From contig VZTI01001046.1 of the NCBI GenBank assembly GCA_013397865.1, forward strand, positions 248,439 to 312,438: 64,000 nucleotides of DNA. The letters are read 5' to 3'. Made by a program: the position numbers and the translations under genes. Within the stretch, counting starts at the first letter, position 1, and every line of letters starts with the position of its first letter. Origin of the DNA: Struthidea cinerea. Taxonomy: Eukaryota > Chordata > Aves > Passeriformes > Corcoracidae. Positions 11,780-25,527 of this stretch are shown one piece after another. The notes beneath the pieces were generated by a model that was not told where the DNA came from, ran no database searches, and was given only the letters and a program-made list of their open reading frames with translations.

Positions 11780-14700
11780 TCCCCAATGTTCTCTGCCTCC
11801 GTGGAGTGCTGGTGGAGCATCTCTTGAGGTGGTGAAGGGATGCAAAGTGATCTGGAAAGGGGATGAGCTTTGAGGAATTCTTGTTTGATCCTTAATAATC
11901 CTGTTTTGATTAAGGATAAAATCCTTATTTCGATCCTGTTTTGCCTGGAATATAAAACCTGAGCCTGGTGAGCTCCTGAGCTGAAAGCAGGAATTTCCAA
12001 GGCTGGAGCTGAGCAGCGTGGGGGGAGCAGCTGTTTTGGGAGGGGTAGAACAAGTGATATAACAGCAAGAAAACATACAGGATTTTAATTTATTTATATA
12101 TTTATTTGTTTTTTGCCTTAAAGCAATCACCAAATGGCAAATGAATTCCTGAAAGCTGCTCTGTTTTCCCACAGGGCCTCGCAGGAAACATTCCCTCTCC
12201 CAGCAGCCCTGCTGCTCCTCCCCATTGCCATCAGGAATTCAGGACTGGTTCCACAACATGAAAAATGGTTTAACTGTGGCCTTAACAGAGGCCTGAGCTG
12301 CTGTGCAGGCACTGAGGGGGTGTAAAACATTCCGTGGGGAACGGGAATGCCAAGGGCAGCACAGTCAGAGCTTCCAAGAGGCAGGAAAGCTCTGGGATGT
12401 GCCTTTCCCAGGACACTCCAGTCCCAAAGCAGCGCTGCCAGTGTGGATGTCCATCACCTAAGGTGGGGATGTGCAGCAGAGCTCTGCTAATTCCATTGCC
12501 CTGGGATAACTGGGGTCCCAGTGCAGGTGTTCAGGCTCCAGTGTCCAACTGGGAAGCTGTTGGAGTGTTCCTTTCGTGTGCTGCAGCACCTTCTGTCTGT
12601 CTCCAGGGTTACCCAGTTACCCTAATGGGGTTTTCCTTCTGCTCCTGGTGGGGTTTGTGCCACCTCCTTTTGAATTCTCCTGCTTTCAGAGCAGCCATTG
12701 CATTTTCTTTTTAATTCTTGTGGTAAATCCCAGGGCTGGTCCCAGCTGGTGGCTGCAGCAGAGGCTGCTGGAGGATTTTAATGGGATTTTTGGGATCACT
12801 TTTCCCACTGTCACTGGGTGCAGAGGAGCTGTTCCGTTGCCCTGTCCCTGGGGATTCCTGAACTCCACAACCAAACCAACCAGGGAAACTTTATCCTGAT
12901 TTTGGCTCTGGGAGCTGCAGGGTGAGCAGGGGCTGTAGGACACCCTCCACCCTGTCCCAAATGTCACGTGAAGGCTACACCAGGGCTGAGTGGGAATTCT
13001 GTTACTCACAGGGACATGGGAACCCCTAAAAATGTTTTACAGACACTGACCCAGCCAGAAAATCGATGATGGAGCAGAACAACCTTCCCCCAGTCTGGGA
13101 GATTAATTCCTGGTTTGGGTGGCGGGAATGGGGAGCTGAGGGTTTTTTCCTGGAGGAACGAGGTAAGAACATCTTGTCTTGTTTTAAGCCTCTCCCTGCC
13201 CTGGTTTTGGAGTGCTGCAGGGGTGAGGCTGTAACTGCTTTGATAACCCCCTGATGGTTTGAGGGGATTTATGTCACAGGGAACAGATCCAGGGGAAGGG
13301 GCACAACTCACCCAGGAGCTTCCTGCAGCTCAGAGCTTTTGGAGTCAGGAGAGCAAACTTCAGAGCTGAGCTCTGCTGGATTTTAGGGCGGTGCTGCATT
13401 TTTAAAGAGGATCTGATCATCAGCTGCCGGGAGCTTTGATTCCCTTCTGGGGGAGCAGCTCCTCTGCTCCCCAGCAGTGCCATGGGGAGCTGGTGGGGCA
13501 GGGAATGGGCAGGGGATGGGCAGGATCCCTCCAGGCTGCCCTTGGCCTCCTGCCCACCCAGCACAGCTTCATCTGCACCCACTGAAGCGCTTTTAGGAGC
13601 AGATATTGAGAAACACTTGTCCCTGCTCCCCTGTCCTAGGACATTTTGGCAGGAGTGAGCCCAGATGTGCTCCCCGGGGTGGGAATTGTGGCCTCCTGTG
13701 CCAACTTGGAGAGCCTGGGAAAAGAGGGAGGGCATCAGTGCTTTGCCCTTCTCTGGCGTGGCTCTGGATTCAGCCCCCCCCCCCCCAATCCCAATCCCAA
13801 ATATCTGACCCGAGGGTCAGCAAACACAGCTGAACCTGGTTGGGAGGTTATTAGGGATGAATTCCTCTGGGGAAGGGTGCTCCAAAGGCATCACCCGGAT
13901 CAGCTGAAGGCGTGCTCTGAGCACACGTTTTTCCTATCAAATCATTATCTCCTGATGACCTGAGCAGCTGAAAGGAATCAGCTCCACGGAGAACCAGTGA
14001 AAAGGGAGAGAGCGGAGGTGGCTGGGAGCTCCTGGAGCAGCTTTTCCTCTTCTCTGAGCCTTTGCAGCTCTGCCTGTCCCCAGGAAGAGCAAAATCCCCC
14101 CCCCCAGGACAGGCTTGCTGCCTCCCTGGGAATTGGGGGGGATTTTGGGAGCCATGCTGGCAGCTCTGGTACAGAGCACTGGGGGTGCAGGGGGGGGACT
14201 TTGCAGCCTGGTCCTGGTGCTGTGGCCCTGGGGAGGCTCTGCCACCTGAGGAAAGGCAGCTCCCAGTGCAGGATATCCATCCAAGAGAGGGTCCAGGGCT
14301 GGACTGAGCGCTCCAGGGGCTTCCAGGCATCCCTCTGATCCTGATTTTTAGAGCTTGGCCTGATATTTTCCACTCGTGCTGAGCAACCTGAGGAAAATCA
14401 GCTCGGCGTGCTTGTTGGACCCAGGTACTTCTCTCATTATTTTTTCCTCAAAAGGTGTGAAAATCAGCTGTTGCTCCATTTTTCTGGCTTTATATATGAG
14501 TGTAAAAGCTCCTTTGTGCTGACTCATGGAGAATTAGCCAAGTTAAAACACTGTTTTGAGCCACCTAATTGAGCAAACACCGAAAGGAAATGTTTGATTA
14601 CTCCTTCAGCTCCTCATTTTTCCTGGCTGAGGCCGTTTACTGCATTCAGCTCAAATTAACCAGCGCTTTTGGTTTCACTCCACACGCAGTTTCCTTTGAT

Positions 14701-15381
14701 AAAGTATTTTCCAAAAGGACTTTGCTCAGCTTTCTTCCAGTCCCAGTGTTTAGAATGAGAATGAAAATCAGATTTCTCATCCTCCCAGGGTGTTGAATGG
14801 GAATCTTGTGTTATTTAGGCTGCACACCAGTGCTTTTGTGAGGGATATTCTGTGTGTGGAGGGAAGAGGCTGTAAAATATTATAAAGAGATTTTAGTTTC
14901 CTCAAGTTCACCCACAAGCTGGGACTTCGCACGTGTGTGTGCTGGCAGCTTATTTTTATGGGGTTTTTTCGTATAAATGAGACCTGTCTGGACATCTGGA
15001 TGTTATTGGGAGCTGACTCTTTAAATTTCTTTCTCAAGAAGATGAGTTTCCTGTGTTGCAAATCTCGAGGCCAAACCTTGCCGAGTTGGTTTTATGTGTG
15101 CTTAAATTTTTATGGAGGTAATTACCGGGGAATAATTGAGAGCCTTGCTCTGGTTTGACCTGTATCAATTAATTTGTTTTTCCCCTCAGTGGAAGAGGAT
15201 GGGGCTCTCCACCAGCTGAGGTAGAGAGTTTAAAAATAACTTTTCTGCCGCTGTGATCTCGGTGGAAAGAGAGGCCCAGCCTCTTTGTGAGGGCTTTAAT
15301 TGAAATCCACGCAGCACAGAAATGCTGCAGATCTCCCAAGATGCTGCAGCTACTGGGCTGGGCAGATTTTTGTATTTATCA

Positions 15382-15850
15382 GACTGGTTTGGGTTGGAAG
15401 GAGCTTAAAACTCATCTCATCCCACCCCTGCCATGGCAGGGACACCTCCCACTGTCCCAGGCTGCTCCCAGCCCCAATGTCCAGCCTGGCCTTGGGCACT
15501 GCCAGGGATCCAGGGGCAGCCACAGCTGCTCTGGGCACCCTGTGCCAGGGCCTCCCCACCCTCCCAGGGAAGGATTCCTTCCCAAGATCCCATCCATCCC
15601 TGCCCTCTGGCAGTGGGAAGCCATTCCCTGTGTCCTGTCCCTCCATCCCTTGTCCCCAGTCCCTCTCCAGCTCTCCTGGAGCTCCTTTAGGCCCTGCAAG
15701 GGGCTCTGAGCTCTCCCTGGAGCCTTCTCCTCTCCAGGTGAGCACCCCCAGCTCTCCCAGCCTGGCTCCAGCCCTGGGAGCAGCTCCGGGGCCTCCTCTG
15801 GACTCTCTCCAGCAGCTCCAGCTCCTTCCTGTGCTGGGAATGGTCCCCGT
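15382..15850 (-). mobile_element. CR1 LINE 3' end (longest antisense copy of intron 3)
   Basis: GACTGGTTTGGGTTGGAAGG to TCCAGCAGCTCCAGCTCCTT. It reaches further into the element than most copies and includes the GGCTCTGAGCTCTCCCTGGA and AGGTGAGCACCCCCAGCTCT modules. Confidence 0.93.
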
Positions 15851-17280
15851 GGTGTCACCCAGGGGTTCCTGCCCTCAAGGAGAGGTGCTGGGCAGGGTGG
15901 TCGTGCGCTCAATCCCCCAACCTGTGCCGCAGACCCTTCCCCTGGAATTCCCTGCCTCCCTTCCGCAGTCTCTGGAGCTCCTTTGTGGGTCACTCACCGA
16001 CCCCGGAGGCTGCACGTGAATCCAGCTGCCCCCAAAACACCGGGATAACGAATTACAGAGGGGTTTCGGCGATGCTGAGGCGTTTTGCAAGCCCAGGAGC
16101 TGGGGTTCTCATCAGGCCCGTTAGATCCGGGTGCGCTGCACACGGATTTCTGCCTTTTGTTCTCTTTTATGCCTTTTAAAGATGAAAAAGCTCCCTGAGA
16201 TCCCGGCAGCCGTTTGCCAGCCCGCTGTGGGGGGGCGTGTGCGATGTCCTGACTCGATGTGCGCGGGGTTTGAGGCCACGGCTTGAAAGCCTTTCCCCTG
16301 CTGGCTTTGCAAGGGGTCTCGTTGTTTTTGTGGGGTTTGGAGGGGCCTGGCGGTGCTGGGATGTGCGTGAAGCTGGGCTGTGTGGGGACAGAAGGGTTTT
16401 TTTTAAGGGCTTCTCTCAGATGAAGCAGGAAAATGGCGTTTTTAGGGCGTTTTCAAAAGGCCAGGGGCTGACTAGAACTGCCATCGCCCCCCCTGCCTTC
16501 TCCTCAGGTGGCTTCCTGCCTTTTCCTGACTCCCCACCTGATGCCTGAGACATGGGATCGCTTTTCCATGCCCTCAGCCTCCTCGGGGTGGCCAGGAGAG
16601 AGGGAGGAGGCAGGGAGGGAGACTCGGCTCCTCCTGGAGAGCAGGTCCGTGCCAAAGGCAGAGCCCTTTTGGAGGTGAAATAGGAGCAGGCACCAGCAGC
16701 TCCTCGTTAAATGCCATTTATAGCCGGGGCTGGAAGCTTTGGAACAAAGGAAGCTGCTTAAATGGGGGTGACAGAATTTCTAAGGGAATTTGGCACTTTG
16801 AGCTTGGAGAGGGATGGCCAGCACCTGGCTCCTGGTGGCAGTGCCTGGCCTGGGCCATGGAGGTCACCTCATGCAGCCCTTTCCGTGATCCTTCACACTC
16901 TCACCCTTCCTGGGTGCTCCTCTGCTCATTGGGGGATGTCCCTGGAGGGAGCTTAAGGGATTGACTTGAATTTTGTCAGCTTTGAGGCTGTTTGGGGCTG
17001 GACTGAACGCTGTGTTCAGTCCCTGCCCTGAGGAGCCCTGGTGCAGTGCTGGCTCCGAGCTCAGCTTGTTTCTTGTGCCTGAGCCTCTTAAAATCTTTGC
17101 TAGCACGATTATTGGTGTATTTCTGGATCCTTTCCAGGGGAAAAGGAGGTTCCTTGGGGCCAGGATGAGCCGGTGTGGAGTCTCTCCAGTTCACTGGAGC
17201 GAGAGAGGAGGTGGCTGTGGCCACCACAGAATCGGGACGCCAGGGCTGGTCTGACCTGTAGATATCAGTATAATTTACCC

Positions 17281-17341
17281 AGGGATGGGTGGACTCAGTC
17301 CTAGAGACCTTTTCCAGCCTATATGATTCTGGGATTCTGTA
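17281..17341 (+). mobile_element. CR1 LINE terminal fragment
   Basis: GGACTCAGTCCTAGAGACCT, TTTCCAGCCTATATGATTCT and GGGATTCTGT match only the last 60 bp of CR1, including the ATTCT repeat terminus. Confidence 0.65.
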
Positions 17342-17598
17342 TTTGGAGGTTTATACCATATTTAATTTTTTTTTGGTTGTTGTCACTGGTGATCCTCACG
17401 GGTTCTGGTTATCAGGGGTTAATCTCGCTCAGGAACAGATGTTAGGTCTGGTTTATTTATTCCAGTCTGTGAGAATGTGGTGTCAGAGTCCCAGAAATGG
17501 CAGGCTGGGATGTCAGAATTAGAAGATAGAATGGAGACACCTGATGTGTGGAGCAGGCTGGGGATAGCTGGGTGTGTGGAAAGCCTTGTCTTACCTGG

Positions 17599-18338
17599 GC
17601 TGGGACGGCAGATGTGGTGTGTGAGGAAGTTTGGAAGATGGTTTTTGTGGCCATGACCCTGTTTTTGGGGGGATTTGGTGCCTGGTGCCAGGCTGGGGTG
17701 CACAGAGCCTGAGGGCAGTGGGGGACTGTAGTTGAGAGCTGGTGTTGCTTGTGACCCCGAGGGGTGAAACAGCAGCCTGGAGGGATGGAAGGCTTCAGGG
17801 CAGCCCAGAGAGATCCCTTGGGACAGAATTCCTGTTGGTCACCGTGCTGGGACGGCAGATGTGGTGTGTGAGGAAGTTTGGATGATGGTTTTTGTGGCCA
17901 TGACCCTGTTTTTGGGGGGATTTGGTGCCTGGTGCCAGGCTGGGGTGTGCAGAGCCTGCGGGCAGTGGGGGACTGTAACTGAGAGCTGGAACTGCTGCCT
18001 TAGAGCCTGCGGGTCTGAAACAGCAGCTTGGAGGGATGAAAGGCTTCAGGGCAGCCCAGAGAGATCCCTTGGGACAGAATTCCTGTTGGTCACTGGGCAG
18101 ATGTGGTGTGCAGGTGTCTGAGGAAGTTTGGACGTTGGTTTTTGTGGCCATGACTGTGTTTTTTGGGGGGAATGTGGTGGTGTCAGGGTGGAGCGTGCAG
18201 AGCAGTGGGGACTGTGAGTAATGGGGAGCTGGAACTGCTGCCTTAGGGCCTGGGGGTTGAAACAGCAGCTTGGAGGGGTGAGAGGCTTCAGGGCAGCCCA
18301 AAGAGATCCCTTGGGACAGAATTCCTGCCGGTCCGTGC
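17599..18338. repeat. Tandem repeat, three units of about 245 bp
   Basis: Three consecutive units begin at 17599, 17846 and 18091 (periods 247 and about 242). Each carries GCAGATGTGGTGTG, GAGGAAGTTTGGA, TTTTTGTGGCCATGAC and GGGCAGCCCA.AGAGATCCCT and ends TGGGACAGAATTCCTG. Units 1 and 2 are closest; unit 3 has small indels. The open frames within it (MVFVAMTLF and similar) are repeated noise. Confidence 0.92.
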
Positions 18339-18845
18339 TGTTTTGCTGCGGCCGTGACTCGTCCTCAGGGGTGTCTGAGGGGACGGGAGAAGGACGGCGC
18401 AGAGCTCTGATTGTAAAGCTGTTCCTGCCAGATATTTCAGGCTCCTAATTGCTGACACAGGCTGGCCGGGGATGTTTTCCTCTCTCCTTTCCTGTTGGAA
18501 TAAATAAGTAAAAGCAGGTTAAAGGCTGCTCGTGTTTCGGAGCAAGCTGTGTGACAGATGAGAGGGGCCGCGAGTGCTCAGCCCTGATCTTTTCGGAGCT
18601 GCAAGCCACAGGGTGAGGGTGGGAGGGATTTATGGACTGGCAAGGGTGGCACGAGGCAGCCGGAATTGGGAAGGTGGAATTTGACTTCATCTTCCCAGGC
18701 CTGGGGAGGGGATGAAAGCTACGGATGAGTCAATTATCCGAGAGCACAGGCTGAGCTGGGGAGGAGCATTTGCTGACCTTGCACCCTGTGGAGAGGCTGG
18801 ATACTGAGATGGAAGACAATCTGTCATTGAGGTGGGGGATGTGGG

Positions 18846-19203
18846 CTCCAGGGAGAGCTCAGAGCCCCTTGCAGGGCCTAAAGGGGCTCCAGGAGAGCTG
18901 GAGAGGGGCTGGGGACAAGGGCTGGAGGGACAGGACACAGGGAATGGCTTCCCACTGCCAGAGGGCAGGGATGGCTGATTTGGGAAGAAATTCTCCCCTG
19001 TGAGGGTGGGGAGGCCCTGGCACAGGGTGCCCAGAGAAGCTGTGGCCGCCCCTGGATCCCTGGCAGTGTCCAAGGCCAGGCTGGACACTGGGGCTTGGAG
19101 CAGCCTGGGGCAGTGGAAGGTGTCCCTGCCATGGCAGGGGGTGGAAGGAGATGGGATTTAAGGTCCCTTCCATCAAAGCCATTCCAGGCTTCTCTGATTC
19201 TCC
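18846..19203 (+). mobile_element. CR1 LINE 3' end
   Basis: GCTCCAGGGAGAGCTCAGAG, CTGGAGAGGGGCTGGGGACA, AGAGAAGCTGTGGCCGCCCC and TTTAAGGTCCCTTCCATCAA then TTCTCTGATTCT. Common subfamily, about 358 bp. Confidence 0.94.
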
Positions 19204-22200
19204 TTCCTGCATTTTTCAGCAGCAGCAAAAGGTGAAACTACCTTTTTATTTGAACATCCCCTCAGCCTTCCTGATGGTTTGGAAAGAGCCCAACAGATTG
19301 GGATCGACGGGGCAGGTGCTTTAAACCGAATGTGAATTTGGGCATGTGCTGAAAGCCTCAGGGTGCCTCGGGCCCGGCTCTCTGGTGGGACACAGGCACC
19401 AGCAGCTGCCAGGAGCTCCGATTTCCTCTCCTCTTCCTTCCTTCTCCTCCCAGCCTGGCTCTGCTGGCTCTCCCCTCAGAGCAGACAGTTCTCTCTCACA
19501 TTTCTAGCAAGGCTGTGCTGGCTGCTCCTGTGGCTGCAAACACGAGCTGGAAACTTCATTATACGAAGAAAGCCCAGAGTCAGGTGGCAGAAGAGATAAT
19601 TACCTTTCTAATACAATAATGCCAGGGCTGGTGAGCCTTTTATCTCACTCTGTGTTCCTCTCTACAATCACAGGCAGGAATTAAAATTTCCTGGGTTATT
19701 GCTCGCCTGTGGCAGCCAGGGCTGTTTTCTCTGTCTGGTTCGAGGGGATTTCTGGTGAAAGGAGAAGAGGAAGGAGCAGGGGGAAAAACCCTTTGTGCTT
19801 CTAAGCAGCTGGGAGGGAGATGCAGCAGCCTGTGAGCGGGATTGCGTTCGGAGCGGTCCCATCCCATGGGAATGGGGCTGTGGAGATGGAGCTCAGCAAA
19901 AGGGGAGGAAAACACCAGGCAGAGCTCCCTGTCCCCATCCCAGTCAGGGACAGCACCTGCTTTAGACTCCAGGGAAAAGCCTGGGGTTGGGTCTTGGCTG
20001 GGCTCAGTGGTTCTGTGGAAGGCTCAGGACTTCACTGCGTCTCCCCTTCCCAAAGGGAATCTGATGTCTGTGCTGTGGGAAGAGCTGACAGCCCTCTCCC
20101 CTTTAGCAGCCATTGCTGTCTTCCCCTTGGAAGCACAAAACTCTATCCCTGGGACCTTCCTGGGGTGCTGTGCCCTCATTTTCCCCACCCTGGTCCGGGA
20201 TGTGTGGCAGGGACTGGCAAGAGCCTCCTGCACCCATCTCTTCCCCCCTTGGCTGATCCCTACAAACGCTGATGTTACGGGAGGCAGCTCCTCGCTCTTC
20301 TCCCAGCAGGAAAACCCCGTGGCTGTTTCACATGAGCAACAAGGTGCTTTTCCTGGCTGGCCCCTCTCCCTGGGAAGGGAAGAATTTCTGGACAGCTGCT
20401 GGAATTACAGAGCGCCGCAAAGGTCGGAGATCTTTTGCAGGACATAAAAGCCGTTAAAATTCTGCTGCCTCATCCGTGTAACAAGGGAGAAATGAGAGGA
20501 GAGAGAGAGGAAAATGAAGAAAAGGGATAAAAGTCTCCCCTCCTGCAACTGGGACAGGGAAAAGCTGCAAGTTGTACTCAGCTGTGACTCGCAGGGGTTT
20601 GATGTAGCTGCGTGTGCGGATTCAGCCTCTCCTTTCTGTGCAAAGGAGTCACAAACCCTGCTCCAGGGCACTCATTACTTTAATGAGTTTGGTGCCTTCA
20701 GATTTCCTCGTTTTGGGTTCATCGGCTTGGTCTTTGGCAGAGCTTGTGCTCAGAATCCAGGAGATGCTGGGGATGGGGAGACATCGATCCTGGCAGGTCC
20801 CTTTGGTGTGATTTCAGCTGGAATTAGGGGGTTATGTGAGGACGAGCTGCTGAGGGCTGGGACAGCAAAGTCCAAGATACTCCAGGATTCAGCATCCCTT
20901 GTGGAAGAGGGGGTAGGGTGGCATGGGCAGGGTGGGACAGCAGTGATGGCACTGACTGGGTGTTCCCACTGCCAGGAAACTGCAGCTGAGGGAAAGGAAA
21001 GGGGGAGCTGTGTCCCTCAAAACCTGTTCATTCAATCTGAGCAACTCCAAAGTGCATTTGGGGAACTTCCAGGCTAAAATGCTCTTTTTTTTTTTCCCCT
21101 GAAGAAAGGCAGGGTCTGAGATAAAATCCAAATCCTGATTCTAGCCCAGCCTGTAACTTTTGTCATGTGCAAACCCCAGGTGGCAGCTTTGTCCCTCCAG
21201 CTCTTGGCAAAGCCGTGGCATTGATGGTGCTTGGCACCCTCCTGCCTCCCTCCTCTCTGCTCCCTCCTTTTCTCCCCCTCCTCAGCCTGACTTCCCTCAT
21301 TTGCTGGAGCTCTGCATCCTGCACATCCCCAGAACCTCCAGGAGCAGGATGTGTCTTGCCAAGTCCCTCTGAGGTGGATCCTGCTGGATCCCATTGATTC
21401 ATCCCCCACATTCTCCTCGATCCAACCCCCTGGAACCTCTTCCCTTTCTCAGTGTTTGTGTCTGGCTGAGCTTTCTTTCCTTCCACGCCATGGCAGGCTC
21501 TGGGGGAATGTGATGAGGAAAGAGCCATCATAAAATCCATCTCTTTTCCATGAGCTGCAAGGAGCTGAAGGAGTTCCCTTGCCTGCCAAAAGTGTGATGT
21601 GCTGAAGGCTGCTGTGACAAGCAGCACGCTCGGGTAAATACCAAAGTGCCATCAGTCATGGGAGCTGTCACAGCTGAAAGGTGAGTGGGATTCCCTGAGC
21701 CAGGAGAAGGAGCTGGGAATGGTGGCTGGGCACTCCTCAGGGGGCTCCTGCTGTCCCCCCCCTCTCCTTGTGGCTCTGAAGGGGAGCTGGAAGCCCCAAA
21801 CTGTCTCCATCCCAAATTCTCAGACCCCAAACTCCATCCTAGTGGGGAAGGGGTGATGAACCAATTTAGGGTGACAGTTTTTCCCTTCAGGTTTGAAGAT
21901 GGTCACCCAGAAATCCACGTTCTTCCCTACTGAGAAATACTAGAGGAATAATCCTCATTCCAAAAATCTTTGGTTTAAAAGGTAGAGATTTCCCCCTGGG
22001 AGGTTTCAGCCTGATTTTAAGTGGAAATGCTGCTTTCAGCCAGCTTTACAATATTGCTGCAGTTAAAAGCAACCAAATAAAAATAAAATCCAAAGTAGTA
22101 TTTGAACTTAAAGCAAAACCAAAATGTTTTGTTATTTCCCAGTGGAAAACTGAAATGGATGTTTCCCTGAAAACAAACATTTTTGGTGGGGGAAAAGAAA

Positions 22201-22296
22201 GGGCTTTCTCCAGCTTCCTTTGGGTGCTTTTACTAAGAACAAGTAACACTTCTTGGCTTGCTGGAGTTCCTGCCACAGAGATGCCACTTGTCTGAG

Positions 22297-22384
22297 TGAC
22301 CTGGAAGGTGTCCCTGCCCTTGGGAAGGGGTTGGAATGAGATGAGCTTTAAGGTCTTTTCCAACCCACACCAGTCTATGAAAGA
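22297..22384 (+). mobile_element. CR1 LINE terminal fragment
   Basis: CCTGGAAGGTGTCCCTGCCC then GATGAGCTTTAAGGTCTTTT and CCAACCCACACCAGTCTATGA. It lies directly upstream of a second sense CR1. Confidence 0.85.
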
Positions 22385-22393
22385 AAGGAAATT

Positions 22394-22604
22394 TCGGTGG
22401 GATATTGGGAAGGAATTCCTGGCTGGGAGGGTGGGGAGGCCCTGGCACAGGGTGCCCAGAGCAGCTGTGGCTGCCCCTAGATCCCTGGCAGTGCCCAAGG
22501 CCAGGCTGGACGGGGCTTGGAGCAGCCTGGGACAGTGGGAGGTGTCCCTGCCCATGGAATGAGATGGACTTTAATGTTCCTTCCGACCCAAACCATTCTG
22601 GAAT
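22394..22604 (+). mobile_element. CR1 LINE 3' end
   Basis: GGTGGGATATTGGGAAGGAA to CCTTCCGACCCAAACCATTC. Common subfamily; its 5' truncation point lies at the same GGGATATTGGGA module seen inside other copies. Confidence 0.93.
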
Positions 22605-24565
22605 TCGCCGTTTCCCTTTGCATTTTGCCGGGGCAGCTCCTAATGCTGGGATTGAGTGTTCTGTCCTTGTTCTGAGCTGTTTCCCCTCACCAAGGTGGCC
22701 CTCGGAGCCTGGGACACGGCGGCAGCGTCCTCGTGCTGGGCACTGGGTGCTGCAGAAGGGTCTGGCCTGAGCTGTGAGCTGCTCCAGGGAATCTGGGGAA
22801 AACAACCGGAGCAGGGACAAAGCGGAACGAGTTGCTGGAGGGAAGGAGTTGAATTTTTTTAGGACTTGGATGTTTTTGGGTGCTGCTGCCTCCTCAGCCC
22901 GCAGCATCCCAGCGCCCTGCCCTTGAGGCAGGATGCAGGAATTAGCAAACTGAGCTGTCCCCGCTGTGCCGTGGCGAGCTGGACTGGGGGTGGTGGCCAG
23001 GGGGGACAAAGCCCAGTCCCCCCAGTGCCACCTCGCAGCCGCAGCCCCTGCCCGGAGCTGCCGCGGCCACAGCTGGAGCCGCCTCCTGCTGCTGCTGTTT
23101 CCAGGGCTACGGGCGGAGGGAAGGCGATGATGACTCTGCAAATGTCAGAATCGCTTACTCGGGAAACCACCGAGTCCTCCCGCACCTTCCCGGCTCGCAG
23201 CTCAGCGCTGTCTAGACGCTGGTCTGCTCCGTGCAAATCCCAATTATCATCATGGCAAGCGGCTGGAAAAGTGCTGCCGGCTCCTTCCCTGCCTGCCGTG
23301 GGCGGCTGCAGCCCCGGAGCTGCTCTCATGGGGCATTTTTGTGCTCGGAGAGCAGCGAGTCAGGTGCGTTTGTGGAGGGGCACTGAGTGGGCAGAGACTA
23401 AACCTGGCTGGTACCAGCCCCCTGAGATTTGAACCCAGGCGAACACGAAGCGCCTCCTCCCTAAAAATCCCAGCTTGAGCAAGACCCCGGTGTGTTTTAG
23501 AGAGGAAACAGTAGCAGGGAGTGGAACGGTGACTTGTCTCGCTGATGATTAAACCCATCAGGTCTTAAACCCCTCCTTGCTAAACCCAGCTCGCACATTT
23601 AGGACCCCAGGGACTGCCAGCGCTGCTCTGGGTTTCTTTTTCCCTGCCTGTGCTCTCCTCTGTTGGCTTTAGAGTTAAGCCCGGGCTGATTTAGCTCCTA
23701 ACACAACGCTTAACTCGGCTGCCGAAGAGCTGGGGGGGTTTTCTGGACCATTTCACAGCAATGGGCTGCATCAGCAGCGAGCATCTGATGCTGTTGGCCG
23801 CCATCCCAAAGCCCTCGGCGCGATGTTCTCCTGGGCTGCCTCGTCTCAAAGCTGCTGTGGGCCACGGGCTGCTCCTCTCCTGCAGCTGGCTAAGAAATCC
23901 CTCACGGATCTGTCTCTTTTTCCTGCTCCAGAAATTCAGGTCTGAATTTGCGATATGAGAAGTGGCTGCAGCAGATCAGCAGCGGCACAGCCGGGGTTAT
24001 GCCTGCTGGGTGCTCTGTGTTTCAGGTGGCTGCAGCACATGGAAAAACTTCCGTGCCTGGGCTCTGAGAGCTTGGAAAGCTGCAGCTTCCACCTCTGCTC
24101 CGTTACTGCCCCATGGGACTGCTCTGGAGGTTTGGAAAACACAAATGTTTGCTGCCGTGCTGGGAGCTGGGATGGCAGATCTCTGCCCACAGCATGGGGT
24201 TTTTTTTAAGGGCTGGAATCTACAGCCCAGAGATGTGGAGTTTATGGTGAGAAGGCTGCCAGACTTTTATCTGCAGCAATTCCAGGGTTGGTAACAGCCC
24301 AGAGGAGAGCGGCAGCCTCTGTTATCTCAACAGCCAATTAATTTCAGCACGTTCCCCTTTCCTGCTATAAAGATGTCCCTTCCCTGTGCCAGTGACAGCG
24401 CTCTGGCCCCTGAGGTCCCACCTGCCCTTTGCATTGTCCCTTTCATTCACTGGAACGGGAGCCCAGAGAGGTTTGGAGCCTCTTCCCTGGACGTATCCAA
24501 ACCCCGTTGGGACACGGTCCTGGGTGACAGCTCCAGGGGACCCTGCTGGGCAGGGAGGTGGGACT

Positions 24566-24778
24566 GGAGTGTGGAATGTCACAGGTTGGAAGGGACATTA
24601 AAACCCCTCCAGTGCCACCCATCCCATGGGCAGGGACACCTTCCACTGTCCCAGGATGCTCCAAGCCCTGTCCAGCCTGGCCTTGGGCACTGCCAGGGAT
24701 CCAGGGGCAGCCACAGCTGCTCTGGGCACCCTGTGCCAGGGCCTGCCCACCCTCCCAGGGAACAATTCCTTCCTGACC
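24566..24778 (-). mobile_element. CR1 LINE 3' end
   Basis: GGAATGTCACAGGTTGGAAG, GCCACCCATCCCATGGGCAG to CTCCCAGGGAACAATTCCTT. Common subfamily, antisense. Confidence 0.93.
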
Positions 24779-24805
24779 TCTCTGTAAATTTCCCCTCTTT
24801 CAGGT

Positions 24806-24868
24806 TTTGTTTGATGACCTCCAGTGGTCCCTTCCAGCTCGAGCCATTTTGTTGTTCTGGGATTGCTG
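24806..24868 (+). mobile_element. CR1 LINE terminal fragment
   Basis: TTTGATGACCTCCAGTGGTC, CCTTCCAGCTCGAGCCATTT and TGTTGTTCTGGGATT are the terminal bases of a different CR1 subfamily. It lies tail-out against the antisense copy at 24566. Confidence 0.75.
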
Positions 24869-25527
24869 CCCAGGGAGTGTCTGTGAGCTCTGCTGGCTTT
24901 GGGAAGGGCGTTTTGGTGCTGTGCTGGGGGAGAAGGGATGGGTAACATGGGGAAAGATGGGGTGGAAAAGGAGGAAAGCAGAATTGGCAAACCGATGCCC
25001 AGGGAGAGCGTGACCCTGGGTGTGTGTTGGTGTTGAGGTGATCCTTGGGGTCATTAAACGTGGCCTCTGGGCGCACAGAAGCTGTGCTGGGATCTCTGAG
25101 TATCTGGATTCTGGCCCGTGTTCACCTGGGTGCATCGAGTTCTTTAGATCTCCTCGGCTCTGAGTTGTTGTTGCTCCCAATTCTCTTTATCCAAAGAGTT
25201 TTGTGTTTCTGGAATCCTGTGCAAAGTAGCAGAGCACTGCTGCTCCCTCACAGACACTTTGCCATGTCCTAACGGTTATAAATTCACTCAAACATCCTGC
25301 TCTGGCTGCACATCTGGGCCTGTAACTCACAGCTGGATCCCTCCTTCCCCAGCAGGGAGTGGTGTGGTGGCTGCGGGAGCTCCGCTCTGCTCCAACAGGA
25401 CAGGAACAAGGGTGAAAAAATAACCAAAGAAAATTCCTTTGAGCTGTTGGGTTGGTCCAGGCTCAGTTTGAGTGGGGATGGGGAGATAAATTCACCTCGT
25501 CACCCATTTGGACAGTGTTCCCAGGCT

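Noticed and set aside
22233..23141. 302-codon minus-strand open frame
   Set aside because: Half of it is the reverse complement of CR1. The rest is low-complexity Ala, Arg and Pro typical of GC-rich shadow frames.
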